64,000 nucleotides of DNA from DASWUZ01 sp036401375 (lineage in GTDB: Bacteria > Acidobacteriota > Terriglobia > Terriglobales > Acidobacteriaceae): NCBI GenBank assembly GCA_036401375.1, contig DASWVB010000012.1, forward strand, positions 186,001 to 250,000, written 5' to 3'. The notes below the pieces were generated by a model. That model was given only the letters and a program-made list of their open reading frames with translations, made no database searches and had not been told where the DNA came from. Of this stretch, positions 63,225-64,000 are shown piece by piece (position 1 is the first letter of the stretch; the number at the start of each line of letters is the position of its first letter). Made by a program: the position numbers and the translations under genes.

Positions 63225-63695
63225 ATGCGTCCTTCGCCCTCCGCGGTTGCCACGCTTGTTCTGCTCGGCCTGCTTGGCTGCAAGGCAGATCCGCCCGGCA
63301 GGCTGGAGAGCCGGTTCGTCCTGGCCGCCAAGCACAGCATCTTCATCCGTAACAAGGCGGAGAAGAATCCACTTCCCGCGACCGCAGCGACCATCGCCGA
63401 CGGTAAGCAGGCCTTCTCCTACTACTGCGTCGCCTGTCACGGAGCCGACGGGCAGAACACAGGCGTCCCCTTCGTGCAGCACATCTCGCCGCCCATACCC
63501 TCTCTCGCGTCGACCGATGTGCAGAGCTACTCCGACGGTCAGTTGAAGTGGATCATCGACAACGGTATCTGGCCCTCCGGCATGCCGGGCTCGAAGGGAA
63601 CTCTCAGCGACGACGAGATTTGGTCCATCGTCGTCTTTATCAGGAACCTGCCTCCCGCAGGCAGCCAGGGCGACCCGAAGATGTACAGCCGTTGA
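63225..63695 (+). CDS. Monoheme cytochrome c lipoprotein
   Basis: 156 residues with a lipoprotein signal (LLGLLGC, Cys near 19), the heme site CVACH (Cys68-His72) and the distal ligand Met120 in WPSGMPG. Class I cytochrome fold. The ATG follows the cupredoxin stop by 3 nt. It may pass electrons to the CuA protein at the outer face of the membrane. Confidence 0.9.
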   Translation: MRPSPSAVATLVLLGLLGCKADPPGRLESRFVLAAKHSIFIRNKAEKNPLPATAATIADGKQAFSYYCVACHGADGQNTGVPFVQHISPPIPSLASTDVQSYSDGQLKWIIDNGIWPSGMPGSKGTLSDDEIWSIVVFIRNLPPAGSQGDPKMYSR

Positions 63696-63732
63696 GTCAG
63701 ACGGCGCACATCAGCGCTCGAGCGCCGCGTTC

Positions 63733-64000
63733 GTGAGCGTGGCTGCCCGGGCAGCGGATGCCGGCCTCTATACCGCCCCGGCCAGCGGTGCGATGGCCTT
63801 CGCCGCCGGCTTCGTCTTCTCTGCGCGGGCCGTGGTTGTGCTGCTCTGTGTCAATGTGCTCGGCACCGACCCGCGCACGGGAGCCGAAGCGGGACTAATC
63901 CTGAACCTTCTGCTCCTGGTCGCGGTGGCGTTTCATTCACTCGGAGCGGCCGCGCGTTCCACCAGCTCGATCCTTTGCCTGCCCGCCGTGCGCTGGGTCT
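63733..64000 (+). CDS. Membrane protein, N-terminal part, possibly O-antigen ligase family
   Basis: About 89 codons from a GTG at 63733 to the window edge without a stop. Hydrophobic segments (AMAFAAGFVFSARAVVVLLC, LILNLLLLVAVAFHSLG) and the loop LGTDPRTGAEAG recall the N-terminus of O-antigen ligase/polymerase-like proteins, but the fragment is too short for assignment. Start uncertain. Confidence 0.5.
   Translation, partial: MSVAARAADAGLYTAPASGAMAFAAGFVFSARAVVVLLCVNVLGTDPRTGAEAGLILNLLLLVAVAFHSLGAAARSTSSILCLPAVRWV

Overview
The window is GC-rich bacterial chromosome. The two very large outer-membrane receptors with an N-terminal carboxypeptidase-regulatory-like domain (1325 and 1103 residues), the beta-propeller/GGDEF sensor, the FtsZ with a long linker and the general gene style suggest an acidobacterium of the Terriglobia/Acidobacteriaceae type. 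That placement is inference from gene content; no rRNA or other phylogenetic marker was compared.

Layout. 1-5.7 kb (minus): end of the division cluster, ftsQ-ftsA-ftsZ, followed by a secreted penicillin-binding transpeptidase cut by the window edge. 5.9-12.6 kb: guanine deaminase, a membrane protein, an APC permease, a small DUF2165/cytochrome c pair, and a RidA - acetamidase/formamidase - HpxZ/AtzH operon. 13-17 kb: first TonB-dependent (Oar-like) receptor. 17-27.3 kb: a compact nitrogen-compound locus. Six minus-strand genes (deaminase, FAD oxidase, creatininase-family hydrolase, CocE-type hydrolase, ABC ATPase, ABC permease) are joined by 4-nt start/stop overlaps and are transcribed divergently from an amidase and the matching ABC binding lipoprotein; a yeast-type cytosine deaminase homologue follows. 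I read this as an uncharacterised import-and-degradation pathway for a nitrogen heterocycle or amide, and it is the best candidate here for an undescribed system.

27.4-33.4 kb: aldo/keto reductase, then assimilatory sulfur genes (sulfite reductase, siroheme dehydrogenase/ferrochelatase, uroporphyrinogen methyltransferase) preceded by a cysteine-codon leader peptide and a terminator-like hairpin, then a TauE/SafE exporter with a DUF1634 partner. 33.6-37.2 kb: cytochrome c maturation genes ccmE-ccmA-ybaK-ccmB-ccmC-ccmD, with CcmE of the CxxxY type. 37.2-42.7 kb: a small outer-membrane protein, a membrane protein with an HExxxH motif and the second TonB-dependent receptor. 43-47.4 kb: prmC, prfA and an ATP-dependent DNA ligase. 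47.5-58 kb (minus): branched-chain amino acid operon leuA-leuB-leuC-leuD-ilvD-ilvB-ilvN-ilvC plus an orphan Phd-like antitoxin, divergent from a LysR regulator; LeuA lacks its C-terminal regulatory domain. 59-64 kb: a large sensor diguanylate cyclase, a CuA-type cupredoxin, a cytochrome c lipoprotein and the start of a membrane protein.

No tRNA, rRNA, CRISPR array, insertion sequence or prophage gene was recognised. Several genes without a Shine-Dalgarno sequence have a -10-like hexamer 6-8 nt before the start codon, which suggests leaderless transcripts. Starts were chosen by hand from overlaps, Shine-Dalgarno sequences and domain boundaries; residue numbers are counted from those starts.
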